The notes: a model not told the origin generated them from the letters alone. A stretch of 64,000 bases of DNA from CAVZOY01 sp963777095 (GCA_963777095.1 CAVZOY010000006.1:1426001-1490000); one strand, 5' to 3'. Shown: positions 28,375 through 37,997, numbered from the stretch's first letter. Numbers and translations are program-made.

Positions 28375-29278
28375 GCGTCCAGCGCCGCAGCGCTCGGCGT
28401 CGGCGGCTTCGCGCAGGTGATCCGCGGTGACCGTGCCCGGGTCGAGGGCCAGCTCGGGGTGCGAGCCCATCGCGCGCAGCACCAGCTTGCGCACCCGCCG
28501 TCCGTCGAGGCCGACGGAGCGCTTCGCCAGGTCGGCCACGAGCTCGTCGTCGCCGACCAGCGGGTTCAGGCCCGGGAAGACGGCGGCCGACTCGGCGATC
28601 GTCTGCCGCAGGATCTCGGCGATCGTGTCCTCGTCGGGCAGGCCCAGCCGCAGGGTCAGGTCCGCGCGGTCGAGGAAGGCCTCGTCGACCGCGACGGCGA
28701 AGTTCGTCGTCCCGAGGACGAGCACCTGCGGGCAGGTCTTGCGCAGCATGTCCAGCCCGGTCAGCAGCGCGTCGGTGGCGCGGTGCACGTCGACCGGGTT
28801 GGTCTCGAAGCTCGCGGTGCTGCGCCGGACGGCGAGCGCCTCGATCTCGTCGACCAGCACGACCGTGTGCGGACGACGGGCGGCGAGCTCCGGCAGGGTG
28901 TCGGAGAACAGCCGCAGGACCGCCCGCGGGCCCTCGCCGAGCATGTCGCTCGGAAAGGCGTGCGGGTCGATCTCGACGAACGTCGTCGCTCCGCGCGGGG
29001 CCAGGGCCAGCGCAACCTTCTGCGCGAGGCCCTGGCACAGCGTCGTCTTGCCGGTGCCGGGCGGACCGGACAGCAGGATCAGCCCGTGCGGAGCGCCGTT
29101 GAGCTGCCCCAGCGTCCGGCCGTGGCGGAGGATCAGCAGCCCGGTGCCGAGCAGCCGCTCCTTGAGCCCCGGCGGGGTGACGATGCTGTCCCAGGGACCC
29201 TCGTGGTGGTCGGCCGGCAGCGCGTGGACCCCGACGATGCCGGGGGGATACGTCGCTGCGGGGCGAGGCCCCCGCCAT
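28371..29278 (-). CDS. Pch2/TRIP13-like AAA+ ATPase, two frameshifts
   Basis: 301-residue AAA+ ATPase when corrected. Walker A GPPGTGKT (71-78), Walker B VVLVDEIEAL (139-148), sensor-1 TTN (190-192), arginine finger in FLDRADL (R204) and sensor-2 region GLDGRRVRKL (256-265) are all present. The pattern GPPGTGKTTLCQGLAQK with GLDGRRVRK matches the Pch2/TRIP13 family, which remodels HORMA-domain proteins. Breaks lie at a six-C run near 29245 and near 28395. It overlaps the bicupin stop (TGATG) and the TPP enzyme start (ATGA). No HORMA or CD-NTase gene is nearby, so a role as enzyme activase or remodelling factor is guessed. Confidence 0.8.
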
Positions 29279-30360
29279 CACGGCCAGGTCGGGGTCTCGA
29301 CCGGCGGCCACTCGATGGTCGAGACGTCGCCGGCCTGCTTGTCGCGGATCGCGTCCGGCGGCTCCTCGAAGAGCACCAGCGGGTCGGCGAGGACGCGCAT
29401 CGTCTCCAGGAGGCTGTCGAACATGTGGATCCGGACGACCTTGGCGGTGTTGTCGGGGTCGTCGTTGAAGTGCTGGTGCCACAGGAAGTGGTCGACCACG
29501 ATCAGGTCGCCCTTCTTCCACGGGTGGTTCGTGCCGCCCTCGGGCTCGGTGCCCAGGTAGGAGTGGCCGGTGCCCTCGAGGACGTACAGCCAGGCCTCGC
29601 CCGGGTGCCGGTGCATCGACTGGCCGCGGCCGGGGCCGAGCTCGAACATCGCCATGGTGATGCCGGAGGCCTGGTAGCCGATGGCCTTGTCCAGCAGGAA
29701 CGTCGTCCGGGTGCCGCGGGGGGTGTTCAGCAGCTCCAGGGAGTCCCACGCGGTGTGCAGCCGACCGGTGCGGCGCTCCTCCTGCTGGCGGGCCACGCGG
29801 CGGAGGCGGCGGGCGTAGGGGTCGTCGCCCTCGATGCCGTCGGAGACCGGCGGCCGCGGCGGCGAGGGTCTCGAACGTCGGCGTGGCCGGCGTCCTCGAG
29901 GATCGACATGCCCATCGTCTCGAGCATCGGCTCGCTGGAGAAGGTGACGTAGCGCAGCGGCGCTGGTCGCCGCGCCGCGTCCTCGACGCCGGTGCGGTGC
30001 CAGGCCCAGCACGGCAGGTGGACCGAGTCGCCGGGCGCGACGTCGACGCGCTCGCCGTCGATCTCGAACCAGCCCGCGGCCGCCGACGACCAGGACCATC
30101 GCGTCCCAGGAGTGGCGGTGGACCGTGGTCGTGACGCCCGGGTCGATCTCGTGCACGAGGGCGTCCATGGTGCGGGTCTGGCGGTCACCGTCGGCGCCGA
30201 CGTAGACGCCGACGCGGGATCCGCGGGCGGTCTCCACCAGCGGGGCGTCCTCGACCGTGACGACCGTGCGGTGGTTGGCCCGCCAGTCCTCGAGGAACTT
30301 CTTCCGGCGGCTCTTCTGGACGTGGTAGTGGGTGACTGACGTCGTCGTCTTCGTGCTCAT
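29278..30360 (-). CDS. Bicupin protein, first gene of the leftward operon, three frameshifts
   Basis: 359-residue bicupin, closely similar to the 22.9 kb gene along its length (MSTKTTTSVTHYHVQKSR start, MHRHPGEAWLYVLEGTGHSY, HFLWHQHFNDDPDN). Breaks lie near 30083 (GGGCTGG, where the paralogue has GKGWFEIDG) and at about 29880 and 29860. The operator at 30386 is 26 nt upstream of ATG 30360. It begins a coupled run of bicupin, AAA+ ATPase, TPP enzyme 2, isochorismatase-like and TPP enzyme 1. Confidence 0.75.
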   Translation of the reverse strand: MSTKTTTSVTHYHVQKSRRKKFLEDWRANHRTVVTVEDAPLVETARGSRVGVYVGADGDRQTRTMDALVHEIDPGVTTTVHRHSWDAMVLVVGGRGLVRDRRRARRRRARRLGPPAVLGLAPHRRRGRGAATSAAALRHLLQRADARDDGHVDPRGRRPRRRSRPSPPRPPVSDGIEGDDPYARRLRRVARQQEERRTGRLHTAWDSLELLNTPRGTRTTFLLDKAIGYQASGITMAMFELGPGRGQSMHRHPGEAWLYVLEGTGHSYLGTEPEGGTNHPWKKGDLIVVDHFLWHQHFNDDPDNTAKVVRIHMFDSLLETMRVLADPLVLFEEPPDAIRDKQAGDVSTIEWPPVETPTWP

Positions 30361-30385
30361 CGCGGGCATCGACCTCTGCGGACTA

Positions 30386-30398
30386 AAGGACTGACCAT
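30386..30398 (-). promoter_or_regulatory. FadR-like operator, site 5
   Basis: Minus strand ATGGTCAGTCCTT, identical to site 4. It lies 26 nt upstream of the bicupin ATG that starts the AAA+/TPP operon. Confidence 0.6.
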
Positions 30399-30462
30399 TG
30401 GGCTGATCCCATCATGGTCGGGGAGGGTGGTCAAGGCCACACCGGGGGCCCGTCAGGTCGAT

Positions 30463-30576
30463 GTTGATCAGCTGGCCTGATCGACGGGGTCGCAGCTCAG
30501 GCGTCGGCAGCTGAGCCAAGAACCCCGCAGCTGAGCCAGGACGCCCGGCTGTCCACAGGACTGCCGGCTGTCCACA
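30463..30576. repeat. Intergenic palindromic repeat, copy B, with two DnaA-box-like 9-mers
   Basis: A diverged copy: TTGATCAGCTGGCCTGATC near 30464, then GCAGCTCAG/CAGCTGAGC inside GGGGT and ACCCC arms (about 30484-30527), then a second CTGAGCCAGG. Two CTGTCCACA 9-mers at 30549-30557 and 30568-30576, 19 bp apart, are one base from the actinobacterial DnaA box TTGTCCACA. No other origin feature is present. Confidence 0.45.
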
Positions 30577-30624
30577 GATGTGCGGCCGAGTCCGCCGCCG
30601 TGCCGATGCGACGTTGACTGCGCC

Positions 30625-31636
30625 GTGGATCCGCGTACTGCAAGGCATCGCCGACCGGACGTCTCGGGGTCTTCACCGCGCAGGAGGCGCTGGCGGTCGG
30701 GCTCACGCGTCGACGACATCAAGGCCGGCTCCGCGCTCGACGGTGGATCCGGCTGCGAAAGGGCGTCTATGCGACCGCGGAGGCGGTCGCCGCGTGCTGA
30801 TCGTCGGGATCGGCACCTGATGGATTGCGTCGCCGTGCTGCTCGTGCCTCGACCGCGGACCGGTGCTCAGCCACGCCTCCGCGGCCCGGCTGCACGGCCT
30901 GCTCGTGCCGCCGTCCGCCGGTGCGCGACGTCCGGGTGACGACGGCGGACCAGTGGCGGATCGGCCGCGGGTACCGCGTGGCTCGAGCGACGCTGTCCGG
31001 ACGGCGACGTCGTCCCCTGGCTCGCCTTCGGGGCGACGGCGGTGCCGCGCACGCTGGTCGACTGCGCCCGGGAGTGGTCGCAACTGGACGCCGTCATCGC
31101 GCTCGACGCCGCGCTGCGCGCCGAGTCGGTGACGCGGGCCGAGCTGCTTGGCGCGGTCCTCGCGGCTCGTCACCGGGCCGGGATCGGCGGAGCGGCACGC
31201 GCGGTCGGACTGTCCGACGGTCGCGCGGAGTCGCCGCTCGAGACGAAGGGGCGGCTGCGGTTGCTCGCGTCCGGATTGCCGCTGCCGGAGCTGCAGGTGG
31301 AGCTGCACGACGAGCGAGGCTTCGTCGGGCGGTTGGACGCCTGGTACGAGGAGGCCGCGCGTGGCCCTGGAGTTCGACGGGCGGGAGAAGTACGCCGATC
31401 CGTCGGGCGGCCGTCGCTCCGGCGGAGGTCGCGCTGGGACGAGAAGCGCCGGGAGGACCGCATCCGGGCCACCGACGTCCGCGTGGTGCGCGTGGTCAAC
31501 GAGGACTTCGGTGCGCCGTGGGCAGGCCGTCGTCGCGCGGATCGCGCGCCTTGCTCGCGACGCCGTTCGTCGGGCCACCGCCGCTTCCGCATCGTCCGAC
31601 GTGCCGGAGCCCGGAGCCGGCGCCGACGCGGCGTAA
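30625..31636 (+). pseudogene. DUF559/AbiEi-like protein, at least eight frameshifts
   Basis: Fragments in all three frames together resemble the actinobacterial protein with an AbiEi-type helix-turn-helix start and a C-terminal DUF559 (Vsr-like endonuclease) domain. Seen are FTAQEALAVGL, RLRKGVYA, SHASAARLHGLLVP, VPRTLVDCAREW, ESPLETKGRLRLLASGLPLPELQVE, VALEFDGREKYAD and WDEKRREDRI. Breaks lie near 30672, 30800, 30852, 30924, 31008, 31362, 31420 and 31512. The density exceeds that of neighbours, so real decay is possible. Start GTG 30625 is a guess. Confidence 0.6.
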
Positions 31637-31735
31637 CGCCTGGCGGGCGCACGTGGCCTCCGGCTCGGCACCGGGGGTCCTGGCTCAGCCATGAGCGGTG
31701 CACAGCTCACGGTCGACGCTGAGCCAGGCTACCCT

Positions 31736-31758
31736 GTTGATCAGGTCACCTGATCAAC
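31736..31758. repeat. Intergenic palindromic repeat, copy C
   Basis: GTTGATCAGGT, central C, ACCTGATCAAC: 11-bp arms. A smaller GCTCA/TGAGC hairpin precedes at about 31704-31725. The element lies between convergent genes and supplies the last codons (DQVT, stop) of the rpiB-like gene. Confidence 0.6.
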
Positions 31759-32227
31759 ATCAGCAGCCGAGCCCAGCAACGTCTCGCCGCGCTCGAGGGC
31801 GGCGATCATCTCGACCCGGCGGGCGTGCACGTCGCCCTTGAACGGCGTCGTCAGCCAGGTCGTCCAGCACCTGCTCGGCGCGCTCGGCGTCGATCACCTT
31901 GGCGCCCAGCACGAGCACGTTGGCGTCGTTGTTGCCGCGGGAGATCTCCGCGTGCCAGACGTCGGGGCACAGGCCGGCGCGGATGCCGCGGATCTTGTTG
32001 CAGGCGATCACCTCGCCCTGCCCGCTGCCGCCGACGATGATCCCGCGGTCGGCGCGGCCGTCGGCGACGCGGCGGCAGACGTCCTCGCACAGCGGCGGGT
32101 AGTCGACCAGCTCCTCGTGCGAGTCGGCGCCCCGGTCGTCGACCTCGTGCCCGTCGGCACGCAGCACCTCGATCAGCCGGGCCTTGAGCTCGACGCCGTT
32201 GTGGTCGGCGGCGATGGCGATGTGCAC
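31741..32227 (-). CDS. rpiB: RpiB/LacAB-family sugar-phosphate isomerase, one frameshift
   Basis: 161-residue isomerase when corrected. VHIAIAADHNGVELKARL starts the protein, followed by GSGQGEVIACNKIRGIRAGL (active-site Cys replaced by Ser at the usual position of GSGxG) and NNDANVLVLGAKVI. The frame breaks near 31855; one extra base leads to an ending inside repeat copy C (TGA 31741-31743). RpiB-type members also isomerise tetrose phosphates. It is 22 bp behind the decarboxylase-like gene on the same strand. Confidence 0.75.
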
Positions 32228-32248
32228 GATCCCTCCGAACTACAGGCC

Positions 32249-33194
32249 TCAGGCGACGACGTCGCGGGTGTCGGCGGTGAAGACGTCCTCCAGCCGCGGC
32301 GCGCGGTCGAGGATCTTCTGGTCGACCGCCGAGCGGAGCAGCTCCTCGAGCACCTGCCGGTTCGGCTCGATGCCGTAGGGCAGCGGGTCGTCCCACCCGG
32401 TCAGCTCCAGGACCTTCTGGTGCATGCGGTCGGTCTTCGTGACCTCGGGCAGCGTGCCGGCCTTCAGCTGCTCGACGTACAGCTGCTTCGACCGCGCGAA
32501 CGCGTCGAACACCCGCCGTCCCAGGTCGGGGTGCTCGGCGAGCAGGTCGTCGCGGACGACGACGAGGTGGTTGATCGGCCAGAGGCCGCGCTGCTGGAGG
32601 GCGTCGTGGGCGGCGGTCTCGGGCAGCAGCGGCCGCGCGTCGGGGGAGTCGATGTCGACGCCGACGACGGCGGCGAGCTCGCCGCTGGCCAGCATCTCGT
32701 CGAGCGTGCGGCCCGACGGCGCCGGGACGACGTTGGCCGGCGGCCGGTACGCCTCGACGTGCTCGTCACCGGAGAGCACCCAGGTGATCGAGTCGAGGTC
32801 GACGCCGTGCTCGTCGGCCAGGATCGACCGCGCCCACACCCCGGTGGTCACGGTGTAGCCGCGGTTCACGCCGACCTTCTTGCCCTCGAGGTCCTTCGGG
32901 GTCGGCGATGCCGTGCCGGGTGTCGATGGTGATGGCGTCGTGGTGGAACCCGCGGACCAGGAAGGCCGGGATCGCGGTGAACTCCACGCCGTGCGCCTTG
33001 GCGACCAGGTACGTCGTCAGCGCCATCTCGCAGACGTCGAACTCCAGCGTCCGCACCATCCGGCGGAACCCCTGGACGAGGACCGGGATCTCCTCGAAGT
33101 CGAACGTCGCGCCCTCGGGGTCGACGGTCCCGTCCTTGAGGGCGCGGTTGTTGCCCTGGGTGCGCGTGACGGTGCGCAGATGCAGGTCGGCCAT
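32249..33194 (-). CDS. 4,5-dihydroxyphthalate decarboxylase-like protein (SBP fold, no signal peptide), one frameshift
   Basis: 314-residue protein of the family typified by Pht5, a soluble relative of NMT1/THI5 binding proteins. Seen are TRTQGNNRALKDGTVDPEG, FRRMVRTLEFDVCEMALTTY and the closing YGIEPNRQVLEELL. No signal peptide, so cytoplasmic. The frame breaks near 32907 (GACCCCGAAG); one extra G restores DLEGKKVGVNRGY. It could decarboxylate a dihydroxy-aromatic acid; a binding role cannot be excluded. The operator at 33219 is 25 nt upstream. Confidence 0.7.
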
Positions 33195-33218
33195 GGGCGC
33201 GGACGCTAGCAGGGGTGG

Positions 33219-33231
33219 TGGTCAGACCAAT
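33219..33231. promoter_or_regulatory. FadR-like operator, site 6 (divergent)
   Basis: TGGTCAGACCAAT, containing an exact FadR core TGGTCnGACCA. It lies between divergent genes, 25 nt from the leftward start and 48 nt from the rightward one, so it can control both. Confidence 0.7.
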
Positions 33232-33278
33232 AGACCTTGACTAAGGTGGCCGGGAACACACCGACGCGAGGAGCAGCG

Positions 33279-34395
33279 ATGGCAGAGCAGGTGCTGGCGG
33301 CGGTCCGGACCGGACCGGGCACCACGGAGATGCGCGAGTTCCCGATGCCGGAGATCGGGGACGACGCCGCGCTGCTCAAGATCGAGGTCGCGGGCATCTG
33401 CGGCACCGACGTGAAGCTGTACCGGAAGCCCACGATCGACGAGCCGGTGATCATGGGCCACGAGAACATCGGCGTCGTGGCCAAGGCCGGCGCCAAGTGG
33501 CAGAAGATCCACGGCCTGCAGGAGGGCGACCGGATCTTCGTCGAGCACTACGTCGGCTGCATGCACTGCGAGTGGTGCCGCCTCGGCGAGTACCGCCACT
33601 GCGAGCTCACCGACTGGCGCACCAACCCCGACGCCCGCCGGTACGGCTACACCTCGTCGAACAACCCGGGCCGGCTGTGGGGCGGCTTCTCGCAGTACAT
33701 GTACCTGCCCTGGAACGCGGTCACCCACAAGGTGCCGGACGGCGTCACCGCCGAGCTGGCCGGCCTGGTCACGCCGCTGTCCAACGGCATCGAGTGGGCG
33801 CTCAACGCCGGCAAGGTCGGCTACGCGAAGACCGTGCTCATCCAGGGCCCCGGGCAGCAGGGCCTCTCCCAGGTCGTCGCGTCCAAGCAGGCGGGGGCCT
33901 CGCTGATCGTCGTCAGCGGCACCACCCGCGACGCCACCCGCCTGCAGCTGGCGAAGGACCTCGGCGCCGACGTGGCCATCGACGTCCAGAAGGAGGACCC
34001 GCTGGAGCGGGTGATGGAGCTGACCGGCGGCAAGGGTGTCGACGTCGTCCTCGACTGCACCTCCGGCGCCGGCACCGCGCCGGTGCTGCTCGGCATCGAC
34101 GCGCTCAAGCGCCGCGAGGGCGTGATGGTCACCCAGGGCGAGGAGGCGGCGTTCCCCGACTTCCCGCTCAAGAAGATGACCGAGAAGTGCATCACGCTGG
34201 CCAGCGCCCGCGGGCACAGCTACCGCTCGGTCGAGCTGGCCCTGGAGCAGCTCGGCTCGGGCCGCTTCCCGCTGGAGCGGCTGGCCACGCACCGCTTCCC
34301 GCTCGAGGACGTCGACCACGCCATCCGCACCCTCGCCGGCGAGACCGGCGAGGACGCCATCCACATCTCCATGCTGCCGTGGGGCGACGCGATGA
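33279..34395 (+). CDS. Zinc-dependent alcohol dehydrogenase (MDR), one frameshift at the end
   Basis: 371-residue medium-chain dehydrogenase when corrected. The catalytic zinc Cys is in GICGTDVK and the His/Glu in GHENIG. The structural zinc site is the four-Cys CMHCEWCRLGEYRHC. Cofactor loop is QGPGQQGLSQVV. As read, there is no stop before the next gene; one extra G in TGGGGCGACG near 34386 would give a TGA at 34393-34395 overlapping the next ATG. It could oxidise an alcohol or semialdehyde in the pathway. Confidence 0.8.
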
Positions 34396-35097
34396 CCGCC
34401 GTGCGCGGCAACGTCGTCGTCACCGGCATCGCCCGCGCCGACCGGACGGCGGTCGACGGACTCGCCGAGCTCGGCGTCTCCACGGTGCACGAGGCGCAGG
34501 GCCGCACCCACCTGCTCGACCCCGCGCTGCGGCCGGTCTACGCCGGAGCGCGCGTGGCCGGGCACCGCCGTCACGGTCAGCCTGCCGCCGGGCGACAACT
34601 GGATGGTCCACGTCGCCGATCGAGCAGTGCCCGAGGGCGACGTGCTGGTCATCGCCCCGACCACGCCGTCCCAGGCGGGCTACATCGGCGACCTGCTCGC
34701 GACGGCGCTGGCCACCCGCGGCGTGCGCGGCGTGTCGTGGACGCGCGGATGCCGGGACGTCGCCGAGCTGACCGCGATGCGGTTCCCGGTGTGGTCGCGA
34801 CACGTGTCGGCGTTCGGCTGCATCAAGGAGACGCTCGGCAGCGTCAACGTCGGCGTCGCGTGCGCCGGGCAGTGGATCGAGCCCGGCGACGTCGTCGTGG
34901 CCGACGACGACGGCGTCGTGGTCGTACCGCGCGAGCGGGCCGCCGACGTGCTCGACGCCGCCCGCGCCCGCGAGCAGCGGGAGAACCGGATCCGTGAGCG
35001 CTACCGCAACGGCGAGCTGGGCCTCGACATGAACAACATGCGCGAGCCGCTGGCCGCCAAGGGCCTCACCTACGTCGAGCAGGAGCCGCCCCGGTGA
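34392..35097 (+). CDS. ligK: 4-carboxy-4-hydroxy-2-oxoadipate aldolase (LigK, RraA-like), one frameshift
   Basis: 234-residue RraA-fold aldolase. It splits 4-carboxy-4-hydroxy-2-oxoadipate to pyruvate and oxaloacetate, the last step of protocatechuate 4,5-cleavage and gallate pathways. Seen are STVHEAQGRTHLL, VSLPPGDNWMVHVA, GYIGDLLATALATRG, the Arg-Asp pair in GCRDV and KETLGSVNV, all closely matching LigK/ProA. The Asp two to three residues before the conserved Gly is Thr here. The frame breaks near 34563 (CCGGGCACC). It is followed directly by LigJ. Confidence 0.85.
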
Positions 35098-36140
35098 CGA
35101 TCATCGACTGCCACGGCCACTACACGACCGCGCCCGCGCAGCTGCAGCGCTTCCGCGACGCCCAGCTGGCGGCGCTCGACAGCGGGGGAGCCGCCCCGAC
35201 GCTGGACAGCATCGGCGACGACGAGCTGCGCGACAGCGTCGAGACCAACCAGCTGCGCATCCTCCGCGAGCGCGGCGGCGACGTGATGATCTTCAGCCCC
35301 AAGGCGTCGGGCATGGAGCACCACGTGACCGACCCGGCCACGGCGGTCGCGTGGGCGCGCGCCAGCAACGACCTCGTCGCCCGGGTCGCCGAGCTGTACC
35401 CGGACACGTTCGCCGGCGTCGGCCAGCTGCCCCAGACCCCCGGCGGCAGCCTGGACGACGTCGTCGCCGAGCTGCGCCGCTGCGTCGACGACCTCGGCTT
35501 CGTCGGCGCCAACCTCAACCCCGACCCCTCCGGCGGGTTCTGGACGTCGCCGCCGCTGACCGACCCGTACTGGTTCCCGGTCTACGAGGCGCTGGTCGAG
35601 CTCGACGTCCCGGCGATGGTGCACGTCTCGAGCTCGTGCAACCCCAACTTCCACGCCCTCGGCGCGCACTACCTCAACGCCGACACCTCGGCGTTCATGC
35701 AGCTGCTCGAGGGCGACCTGTTCGAGCGGTTCCCGACCCTGCGCCTGGTGATCCCGCACGGCGGCGGCGCGGTGCCCTACCACTGGGGCCGGTACCGCGG
35801 GCTGGCGATGCGCAACGACTGGCAGGACCCGGCCGAACTGCTGCGCAACGTCTTCTTCGACACCTGCGTCTACCACCAGCCGGGCATCGACCTGCTCACC
35901 CGCGTCATCCCGACCGAGAACATCCTGTTCGCCTCCGAGATGCTCGGCGCCGTGCGCGGCGCCGACCCGGAGACCGGCATCGCCTGGGACGACACCAAGC
36001 GCTACCTCGACGCCGCCGGGCTCTCCGCGGAGCAGCAGCAGGCCGTCTTCGAGGACAACGCCCGCCGCGTCTACCCGCGGCTGGACGCCCGGCTGAGCCG
36101 TGTTTCCACCCGCCCCACCACCCCCGCGCAGGGCCGCTGA
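35094..36140 (+). CDS. ligJ: 4-oxalomesaconate hydratase (LigJ-type amidohydrolase)
   Basis: 348-residue amidohydrolase-superfamily enzyme that hydrates 4-oxalomesaconate to 4-carboxy-4-hydroxy-2-oxoadipate. The match to LigJ is close along its length: DCHGHYTTAP (metal HxH), GANLNPDPSGGFWTSPPLTD, VHVSSSC, HYLNADTSAFMQ, PHGGGAVPYHWGR and FFDTCVYHQPGIDLL. Intact frame; GTG start overlaps ligK by 4 bp. Together LigJ and LigK make the lower end of an extradiol 4,5-cleavage pathway. Confidence 0.9.
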   Translation: MTIIDCHGHYTTAPAQLQRFRDAQLAALDSGGAAPTLDSIGDDELRDSVETNQLRILRERGGDVMIFSPKASGMEHHVTDPATAVAWARASNDLVARVAELYPDTFAGVGQLPQTPGGSLDDVVAELRRCVDDLGFVGANLNPDPSGGFWTSPPLTDPYWFPVYEALVELDVPAMVHVSSSCNPNFHALGAHYLNADTSAFMQLLEGDLFERFPTLRLVIPHGGGAVPYHWGRYRGLAMRNDWQDPAELLRNVFFDTCVYHQPGIDLLTRVIPTENILFASEMLGAVRGADPETGIAWDDTKRYLDAAGLSAEQQQAVFEDNARRVYPRLDARLSRVSTRPTTPAQGR

Positions 36141-37129
36141 TGTCCCGGCTGCAGCTGACCTTCGCCTGCGGCGACTACGACCGCACCCGCGCGCTCGAGG
36201 AGGGCACCGTCCGGCCGGACGGCATCGACCTCACCTACCTGCGGCTCCCGGTCGAGGAGACGTTCTTCCGGATGATGCGGCACCGGGAGTTCGAGGTCGC
36301 CGAGATGTCGCTGTCCTCGTACGTCAAGTCGCTGGACTCCGACGAGCGGCCGTTCGTGGCCCTGCCGGTCTACACGTCGCGGCAGTTCCGGCACGCGGGG
36401 ATCTTCGTGCACGCCGACTCGGGCATCGAGAAGCCCGAGGACCTGCGCGGCAAGGTGGTCGGGACGCCGGAGTGGCAGCTGACCGCCGGCGTCTGGATCC
36501 GCGGCATCCTCGCCGACCACCACGGCGTCCCGCTGGATTCGGTCGAGTACCGGACCGGCGGCCAGGAGACGGCCGGTCGGGTCGAGAAGGCAGCGGTCGA
36601 CCTCGGCGGGCGCGTGCGGATCGAGCCGATCCCGGCGGGGGAGACCCTCGCGGCGATGCTCGGCGACGGTCGGATCGACGCCTTCCAGGGCCCCCGCGTG
36701 CCGTCGTCGTTCGTTCCCGGCGGGCCGGTGCGGCGGCTGTTCGCCGATCCGGTGGCCGCCGAGAAGGCGTACTTCGCCGAGACCGGGATCTTTCCGATCA
36801 TGCACGTCGTCGCCCTGCGGCGGGACGTGTACGAGAAGCACCCGTGGGTCGCGCAGACGCTGACCAAGGCGCTGCTGCTGGCGAAGAAGAAGGCCGCGGC
36901 CGAGCTGTACGACGCCTCGGCGCTGCGCTTCATGCTGCCGTGGCTGATCCCCGGGCTGGAGGAGGCGCGGGCGCTGCTCGGCGCGGACTACTGGTCCTAC
37001 GGTCTCGAGGCCAACCGGCACGTGCTCGAGACGTTCCTGCGCTACCACTCCGAGCAGGGGCTCTCCCGGCGGCAGTACGCGCCCGAGGAGCTCTTCGCGC
37101 CCGAGGCCACGGAGGCCTTCGTCATCTGA
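36140..37129 (+). CDS. 4,5-dihydroxyphthalate decarboxylase-like protein 2 (no signal peptide)
   Basis: 329-residue cytoplasmic member of the Pht5 family: FACGDYDRTRALEEGTVRPD, FFRMMRHREFEVAEMSLSSY, the central GTPEWQLTAGVWIRGILADH, and the closing SYGLEANRHVLETFLRYHSEQGL. Paralogue of 32249-33194. It starts one base into the ligJ stop (TGATG). Role as aromatic decarboxylase fits the context; the NMT1-like fold means a sensing or binding role stays possible. Confidence 0.75.
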   Translation: MSRLQLTFACGDYDRTRALEEGTVRPDGIDLTYLRLPVEETFFRMMRHREFEVAEMSLSSYVKSLDSDERPFVALPVYTSRQFRHAGIFVHADSGIEKPEDLRGKVVGTPEWQLTAGVWIRGILADHHGVPLDSVEYRTGGQETAGRVEKAAVDLGGRVRIEPIPAGETLAAMLGDGRIDAFQGPRVPSSFVPGGPVRRLFADPVAAEKAYFAETGIFPIMHVVALRRDVYEKHPWVAQTLTKALLLAKKKAAAELYDASALRFMLPWLIPGLEEARALLGADYWSYGLEANRHVLETFLRYHSEQGLSRRQYAPEELFAPEATEAFVI

Positions 37130-37151
37130 ACGCCCCGGGAGGGCCGACCGC

Positions 37152-37997
37152 ATGGATCTGCGCAGCTACATCGAGTCCGAGCTGGCCGAGGACGCCGCCC
37201 TGCCCGGCGGCGGCGCGACCGCGACGGCGGCCGGACCGAACGGCTACCCGGGGGATCCCGCCGTGCACGTGCCGGAGTCCGCGGTCGACGCCTCTCCGGT
37301 CACCGTTCCCGGCGCGGTCGGGAAGCTGCGCGCCTACCTGGCCCGGCCGCGGAGCCAGGACGGGCCCGCTCCGGCGGTCGTGGTCATCCACGAGAACAAG
37401 GGTCTGGTCCCGTACATCACCGACGTCGCGCGGCGGCTCGCCGCGGCAGGGTTCGTCGCCGTGGCGCCGGACCTGCTGTCCCGGCTCGGCGGCACCGGCG
37501 CCTTCGCGTCGCAGGAGGAGGTCATCGCCGCGCTGGCGACGATCGACGCGTCGGACGTCGTCGCCGACGTCCGGGCGGCGGTCACCTGGGCGGCCGACCA
37601 GGACGACGTCGACGCGGACCGGATCGCCGTCCTCGGGTTCTGCTACGGCGGCGGGGTCGCCTGGCGCACGCTCACCCGGGAGCCCCGGCTGGCCGCGGGC
37701 GTGCCGTTCTACGGACCGATCCCGGACGTCGACGCCGTCCCCGCGATCGGTGCGCCGGTGTTCGCGGTGTACGGCGAGACCGACTCGCGGATCACCTCGA
37801 TGCTGCCGGCGATCCGCGAGGCGATGGAGCGGCACGGCAAGGAGTTCGAGGCGCTCGTGCTCGAGGGCGCGGGGCACGCGTTCCACAACGACACCAACCC
37901 CGACCGGTACGACCCGGAGGCCGCTCGGCGGGCGGAGGAGGCGGCCGTGGCCTGGCTGCGCGGGCGGCTGGGAGCGGCGGAGCGCCCCTCCGGGTGA
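37152..37997 (+). CDS. Dienelactone hydrolase family protein
   Basis: 281-residue alpha/beta hydrolase. Nucleophile Cys is in GFCYGGG and catalytic His in GAGHAFHND; the Asp lies in GETDSR. An unusual N-terminal extension of about 55 residues precedes the fold. Dienelactone hydrolases open lactones formed in aromatic ring cleavage. It closes the 33.3-38.0 kb operon. Confidence 0.8.
   Translation: MDLRSYIESELAEDAALPGGGATATAAGPNGYPGDPAVHVPESAVDASPVTVPGAVGKLRAYLARPRSQDGPAPAVVVIHENKGLVPYITDVARRLAAAGFVAVAPDLLSRLGGTGAFASQEEVIAALATIDASDVVADVRAAVTWAADQDDVDADRIAVLGFCYGGGVAWRTLTREPRLAAGVPFYGPIPDVDAVPAIGAPVFAVYGETDSRITSMLPAIREAMERHGKEFEALVLEGAGHAFHNDTNPDRYDPEAARRAEEAAVAWLRGRLGAAERPSG

Noticed and set aside
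28371..29278. CBASS-type defence island
   Set aside because: The TRIP13-like ATPase is the only CBASS-like component; no nucleotidyltransferase, HORMA or effector gene is nearby, and the gene is coupled to metabolic enzymes.
30549..30576. Replication origin, from two DnaA-box-like 9-mers
   Set aside because: Only two one-mismatch boxes, no AT-rich unwinding region, no dnaA or dnaN genes; part of a repeat-rich spacer.
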